From positions 124,001 through 188,000 of the forward strand of contig NZ_LMPG01000016.1 of the NCBI RefSeq assembly GCF_001423765.1: 64,000 nucleotides of DNA, in the 5' to 3' direction. The translations under genes were made by a program, and so were the position numbers. Numbering within the stretch: the first letter of the stretch is position 1; the number at the start of each line of letters is the position of its first letter. Source of the DNA: Sphingomonas sp. Leaf343 (GTDB taxonomy: Bacteria > Pseudomonadota > Alphaproteobacteria > Sphingomonadales > Sphingomonadaceae). The notes under the pieces are model-generated. The model was given only the letters and a program-made list of their open reading frames with translations. It did not search any database and was not told the DNA's origin. Shown one piece after another: positions 60,046-64,000 of the stretch.

Positions 60046-62883
60046 ATGCGCCTGAGCTGGCCTGAAATCCGCGCCAACGCTGCCCGCTTTAGCGAAGAGT
60101 GGAAAGGTAAGGGCTATGAGAAAGGCCAGACGCAGAGTTTCTATGACGAGTTCTTTGCCATCTTCGGCGTGCCCCGCAAGCAGGTGGCTGTCTACGAACA
60201 GCGAGTGAAGGCGCTCGATACCGCGCGCACTAGCGGCTTCATCGACCTGTTTTGGCCGGGCACGCTGATCGTCGAGCAAAAGAGCTCAGGCCGCGACCTT
60301 ACCCGCGCCATGGCGCAGGCGCTCGACTATTATGATTGGCTGCCGGAGGTGCAGCGCCCGCGTTACATGATGGTTTGTGACTTCCAGCGTTTTGAGTTGG
60401 TGGATTTGGAGAGCCGTCGCGAGTGGAAGTTCCCCCTCGCCGACCTCAAGCGTCACGTCGAAGCGTTCGCCTTCATCGTCGGCGTTCAGCCACGGCTGTT
60501 CCGAGAACAGCCGCCAGTTAATCGCCAAGCATCGCAGCTTATGGGGCGACTCCACAATGCGCTGGAAGACGACGGATACGTTGGACATCAATTGGAACGG
60601 CTGCTTGTCCGCTTGCTGTTCATCCTTTTCGCCGACAAGACCGGTATCTTCGAGCGGAAGGGAATGTTTCTTGATCTACTAGAGCGCAGAACGCGTCCGG
60701 ACGGTCGAGACCTTGGTCGTTGGCTAAGCGAGCTATTTCAAGTGCTCGACACGCCGCCAGAAAAGCGCCAGCGGGGCCTTGATATCGATTTGGGCGACTT
60801 CCCGTATATAAATGGCGACCTATTCCGCGAGCGCATTGACATGCCCGCGTTCGACAATGCGATGCGCGACATGCTGCTGGAAGCCAGCATGTTTGACTGG
60901 GGCGAGGTGTCGCCAGCCATCTTTGGTTCTTTGTTTGAGAGCGTCATTGATAAGGTGGCGCGGCGTAAGCAAGGCGCGCACTATACGCCCGAGCAGGCGA
61001 TCCTGAAGGTCATAGAGCCCCTGTTTCTAGACGACTTGCGCGTTGAGTTCGCACGCATCAAAGGACGGAAAAGCGGTAGGCGGGATGCGCTGCTCGACTT
61101 CCATGAAAAGCTAGCCGGGCTTACGTTCCTAGACCCTGCTTGCGGTGCCGGTAACTTCCTTGTCGTAGCATATCGTGAAATACGAGAACTCGAGCGAGAG
61201 GTGTTGAAGGAAACATATGCCCGCGCGTCGGGAGCTGACTTCAAGTTTGATATTGATGTTCGTATTCTTTCCAAACTGAATGTCGATCAATTCTTTGGCA
61301 TTGAGATCGACGAATTCCCGGCGATGATCGCACAGGTTGCCTTATGGATGACCGATCATATCGCTAACACGCGACTGGCGGAGGATTTTGGTCAGACATA
61401 CGCGCGTATCCCTCTGGTGACCGCGCCGGGCGTTCGACATGCCGACGCACTTGAGCTGGACTGGAACGCGGTGGTGCCAGCAGGAAAGTGTTCTTTCGTT
61501 TTTGGCAATCCGCCATTCGTCGGTGCAAAGCAACAGAGTCTATTGCAAAGGTCGCAGGTACGGAGATTGGCTCAACTTGGTGGCAGCGGCGGTACTTTAG
61601 ACTACGTCGCTGCATGGTTTCTGAAGGCCTCAATCTACGTGCAAGCGGGACATGCTAGCATCGGTTTCGTGGCGACTAATTCCATCTGCCAAGGAGAGCA
61701 GACGGCACAACTGTGGCCGAAATTATTTTCGAACAGGCTAGAGATTATCTTCGCTCATCAAACATTCCGCTGGCCTGGACGTGCCAAGGTTCATTGCGTC
61801 ATCATTGGATTGACGTCGCGTGGAGCAGAGCGGAATACCAAGCGTCTATTTTCGTATGCCCATGTCGACTCTCCCGCGACCGAGTCATTGGTCACAACCA
61901 TAAGTCCGTATCTGCTAGGTGTCGCAGATACGTTCCGGCATTTAACTGTAAGGGAAGAAGCTAGACCAATCAACGGCGCGCGTCGTCTCAAAACAGGCGT
62001 GCAGATGATTGACGACGGGCACTACACTTTTGAGAATACGGATAAGGTCGCCTTCCTTGCCGATGAGCCTGATGCTGCGGCACTCTTTCGTCGCTATTTG
62101 GGCGGAGACGAGTTCATAAACGGTTTCCACCGCTGGATTCTCTACCTTGTTGATGCTTCTCCATCAGACCTGCGACGGTTGCCGTTGGTACGGCAACGTG
62201 TTGCTGCTGTACGGAAGTACCGGCTGTCCAGTACGCGGCCTGCCACCGTCCAGATGGCAAATGAACCAACCCGGCTGGGTGTCGACGAACGCCTAGTAAC
62301 AGACTACTTAGTCATTCCTAATACGAGCTCGGAACGGCGCCATTACATTCCGATTGGATGGATGGGTCCAGATTCTATAGCAAATCAGAAGTTGCGGATA
62401 CTACCAAGCGCATCAAGATGGGAGTTCGCTATCTTGACTAGTCGTATGCATATGGCATACATGCGCGCTATTACTGGCCGGCTTGAAAGCCGGTATATGT
62501 ATTCTGTTGGTGTGGTGTACAACACCTTCCCGTGGCCTGATGCTACAGCAACGAAGCGCTCGCGGATCGAGCTCCTAGCCCAAGCTGTGCTCGATGCCCG
62601 TACACTGCCAAAGAATGCCACATCTACGCTCGCCGACCTTTACGATCCCGACACGATGCCTGCCGAGCTGCGGCGTGCACATCGCGAGCTAGATGGGGCG
62701 GTGGAACGCCTCTACCGCCAAGCGCCCTTCGGCTCCGATCGCGAGCGCGTGGAACATCTGTTCACCCTCTACCAGCGGCTTGTCGATCCGCTCCAGAATG
62801 AAGGCATCCGGCAGAACCGCCGCATAGCCCGCCAGAAGCAGGCAAGCGCTGCCAACATCCCCGAAAGCGAGCACAATGGCTGA
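60046..62883 (+). CDS. MmeI-like (type IIL) fused restriction endonuclease-methyltransferase
   Basis: A 945-residue single-chain restriction-modification enzyme. The N-terminal PD-(D/E)xK nuclease reads GFIDLFWPGTLIVEQKSSG (Asp67, Glu77, Lys79). A helical spacer (about 150-300) leads to the gamma-class adenine methyltransferase, with GAHYTPEQAILKVI, FLDPACGAGNFL (motif I, SAM binding, 361-372) and FGNPPFVG (motif IV NPPF, 488-491). A target-recognition domain (about 610-860) and C-terminal helices follow. In this family methylation protects one strand and specificity lies in the recognition domain. The ATG at 60046 starts the usual N-terminus (LSWPEIRANAARFSEEWKG). It overlaps the Mrr-type gene by eight bases. 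Confidence 0.92.
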   Translation: MRLSWPEIRANAARFSEEWKGKGYEKGQTQSFYDEFFAIFGVPRKQVAVYEQRVKALDTARTSGFIDLFWPGTLIVEQKSSGRDLTRAMAQALDYYDWLPEVQRPRYMMVCDFQRFELVDLESRREWKFPLADLKRHVEAFAFIVGVQPRLFREQPPVNRQASQLMGRLHNALEDDGYVGHQLERLLVRLLFILFADKTGIFERKGMFLDLLERRTRPDGRDLGRWLSELFQVLDTPPEKRQRGLDIDLGDFPYINGDLFRERIDMPAFDNAMRDMLLEASMFDWGEVSPAIFGSLFESVIDKVARRKQGAHYTPEQAILKVIEPLFLDDLRVEFARIKGRKSGRRDALLDFHEKLAGLTFLDPACGAGNFLVVAYREIRELEREVLKETYARASGADFKFDIDVRILSKLNVDQFFGIEIDEFPAMIAQVALWMTDHIANTRLAEDFGQTYARIPLVTAPGVRHADALELDWNAVVPAGKCSFVFGNPPFVGAKQQSLLQRSQVRRLAQLGGSGGTLDYVAAWFLKASIYVQAGHASIGFVATNSICQGEQTAQLWPKLFSNRLEIIFAHQTFRWPGRAKVHCVIIGLTSRGAERNTKRLFSYAHVDSPATESLVTTISPYLLGVADTFRHLTVREEARPINGARRLKTGVQMIDDGHYTFENTDKVAFLADEPDAAALFRRYLGGDEFINGFHRWILYLVDASPSDLRRLPLVRQRVAAVRKYRLSSTRPATVQMANEPTRLGVDERLVTDYLVIPNTSSERRHYIPIGWMGPDSIANQKLRILPSASRWEFAILTSRMHMAYMRAITGRLESRYMYSVGVVYNTFPWPDATATKRSRIELLAQAVLDARTLPKNATSTLADLYDPDTMPAELRRAHRELDGAVERLYRQAPFGSDRERVEHLFTLYQRLVDPLQNEGIRQNRRIARQKQASAANIPESEHNG

Positions 62884-63898
62884 AGCGTGGGGCATCCACA
62901 TTCCGGCCGCTGTCGGAAGCGATCCAGTTGAAGGAGGGTTCATCAGCCTTGGTTGGCCAGCGCTGGGGAACATCTTTGCGCTGACTCCGGATCGGCACGT
63001 GTTCAAGCGGCTGGTGGCGCAAAGCTATCCTGAAAAGAAGCCCGGGGCCATACCGGTGGACGCCGGAACGCTATTCAAGTTCGCCTTTGAGGTGAAAGCA
63101 GACGACCTGATCGTTTACCCCTCCAAGCACGATCGCATGGTGCATATCGGAAGGGCTACAGGGAAGAAGTGGCACGATGGAACAGGCGCCTCTTGGCGCG
63201 CCGACTACCCCAATCATCAAGGCGTTGAGTGGCTGGCACACGAACCGCGTGACGCCTTCAGCCAATCAGCGCTCTACGAAATAGGTTCGTTTATCACCCT
63301 GTTCCGCATTCGGGAGCATACCGCTGAATTTGCTGCCAAAGCCACGCCCGGTCTCTCATATTCCACGCCAATCGAAACCGCCGAAGCGCCACTATCAGAC
63401 GACTTGACCGCGCAGCAGGCATCGCAAGTCGCGGAAGAGACAACAGCCGACTTCATCGTGCGGCGCCTACATGGCTCGCTCAGCGGATATGATTTTGAAC
63501 ATTTTACCGCGCACTTGCTGGAGTGCATGGGATATTCGGCACGGGTTTCTGAGAAAAGCGGTGATGGTGGCGTTGATGTAATCGCCCATACCGATCAGCT
63601 TGGATTTCAGCCGCCCATCATCAAGGTACAATGCAAGAGGCAGACGGGGCAGGTAGGTGAGCCGGAAGTCAGCCAGTTGCTGGGAACCTTGGGAGAGGGT
63701 GAATACGCGCTGTTTGTCACGCTAGGGTCCTACTCGCGACAGGCTAGGATACGGGAACGCAACAATCCTCGCCTACGGCTCCTCGATGGCGAAGATCTGG
63801 TCCAGACGATCCTTGTCCATTATGATCGACTAGCGCCGCGCTACCGCGTTATGCTGCCATTGAAACGGATATATGTTCCTGATCCGGTCAGCGGCTAG
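62876..63898 (+). CDS. Mrr-type restriction endonuclease with N-terminal sensor-like domain
   Basis: A 340-residue protein. The C-terminal half (about 195-310) is an Mrr-like nuclease: YDFEHFTAHLLECMGYSARV, SGDGGVDVIAHTD (Asp234) and IKVQCKRQ (Gln252, Lys254), the D...QxK active site. The N-terminal half (AWGIHIPAAVGSDPVEGGFISLGWPALGNI, LIVYPSKHDRMVHIG) resembles the small beta-rich module often found before Mrr domains and may recognise modified or unmodified DNA. It overlaps the MmeI-like gene by eight bases, so both are made together. Mrr enzymes usually cut foreign methylated DNA; here it may add a second restriction activity. Confidence 0.88.
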   Translation: MAEAWGIHIPAAVGSDPVEGGFISLGWPALGNIFALTPDRHVFKRLVAQSYPEKKPGAIPVDAGTLFKFAFEVKADDLIVYPSKHDRMVHIGRATGKKWHDGTGASWRADYPNHQGVEWLAHEPRDAFSQSALYEIGSFITLFRIREHTAEFAAKATPGLSYSTPIETAEAPLSDDLTAQQASQVAEETTADFIVRRLHGSLSGYDFEHFTAHLLECMGYSARVSEKSGDGGVDVIAHTDQLGFQPPIIKVQCKRQTGQVGEPEVSQLLGTLGEGEYALFVTLGSYSRQARIRERNNPRLRLLDGEDLVQTILVHYDRLAPRYRVMLPLKRIYVPDPVSG

Positions 63899-64000
63899 CA
63901 TGATCGGTGGCACACGAGCATTAGCAGTTTCCGCAGCTTTATTGTTTCCAACAGCTAGCCAAACCTCGTTGCCCGCATTTTCGCCGCAGTAGCTCGCCCG

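Larger units (their letters stand above)
53277..64000. mobile_element. Integrative genomic island at tRNA-Ser (right end outside window)
   Basis: From the tRNA-Ser 3' end onward the base composition is clearly lower in GC than the preceding 53 kb, most strongly between 53.4 and 56 kb. The content changes to accessory genes: reverse transcriptase, prim-pol primase, AlpA-like HTH, phage/plasmid-type small genes, a fused restriction-modification protein and an Mrr nuclease. This is the usual build of a tRNA-integrated element carrying defence cargo. No integrase and no second copy of the tRNA end are seen, so the far boundary must lie to the right. Confidence 0.75.

Noticed and set aside
63900..63992. 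30-codon frame starting just after the Mrr gene (MIGGTRALAV...)
   Set aside because: Signal-peptide-like but stops after 30 codons, with no ribosome-binding site; too weak to call.

Overview
The window looks like chromosome of a sphingomonad (Sphingomonas or a close alphaproteobacterial relative). The evidence is very GC-rich coding DNA, two large TonB-dependent receptors of the Xanthomonas/Caulobacter (TIGR01782-like) type, dense ATGA-coupled operons, a GlcNAc phosphotransferase cluster with a SIS-type deaminase, and several gene families typical of that group. This is inference from gene content; there is no rRNA in the window.

Layout. 1-10.5 kb: the end of a Gfo/Idh/MocA oxidoreductase, a very large chitinase-like/NodB deacetylase/glycosyltransferase fusion, a likely metal-uptake group (PepSY membrane protein, DUF2946-like protein, TonB receptor with a clear sigma70-type promoter) and an FAD-dependent oxidoreductase. 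10.5-14.9 kb: small housekeeping and regulatory genes (RNase H-like, HxlR regulator with a divergent PRISE-type reductase, thioesterase, FMN reductase, IclR regulator) with a palindromic intergenic repeat. 15-36 kb: a glycan-utilisation locus. On the minus strand a TonB receptor is followed by GH20, GH2, GH3 and GH29 enzymes. Divergent from it on the plus strand are cutC, a GntR regulator, a SIS deaminase, nagA, an EIIA-HPr-EI fusion, a GlcNAc-type EIICB and an L-rhamnose/L-fucose-type mutarotase. The enzyme set matches removal of GlcNAc, xylose, fucose and core mannose from plant-type complex N-glycans, with GlcNAc entering by PTS and ending as fructose-6-phosphate.

36-41 kb: an RNA methyltransferase coupled to a tripartite drug-efflux operon (MFS, HlyD, NodT). 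41-52 kb: a signalling cluster made of a GGDEF-EAL protein, a response regulator, a hybrid kinase and a six-helix sensor kinase on the minus strand. Divergent from these are a second six-helix kinase with a decayed ATPase domain, a DivK-like receiver and an alpha-oxoamine synthase. The grouping recalls the Cqs/Lqs alpha-hydroxyketone signalling systems. It is followed by an unusual tandem OmpW porin and a convergent pair of cyclophilin-type isomerases.

53.3-64 kb: a tRNA-Ser(GGA) gene marks the edge of a horizontally acquired island with clearly lower GC. It carries a stand-alone reverse transcriptase of the defence-associated kind, a replication module (AlpA-like HTH, prim-pol/helicase primase, two overlapping phage/plasmid-type small genes, an origin-like inverted repeat) and a restriction module (MmeI-like fused nuclease-methyltransferase plus an Mrr-type endonuclease). 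No integrase is visible, and the island continues beyond the window.
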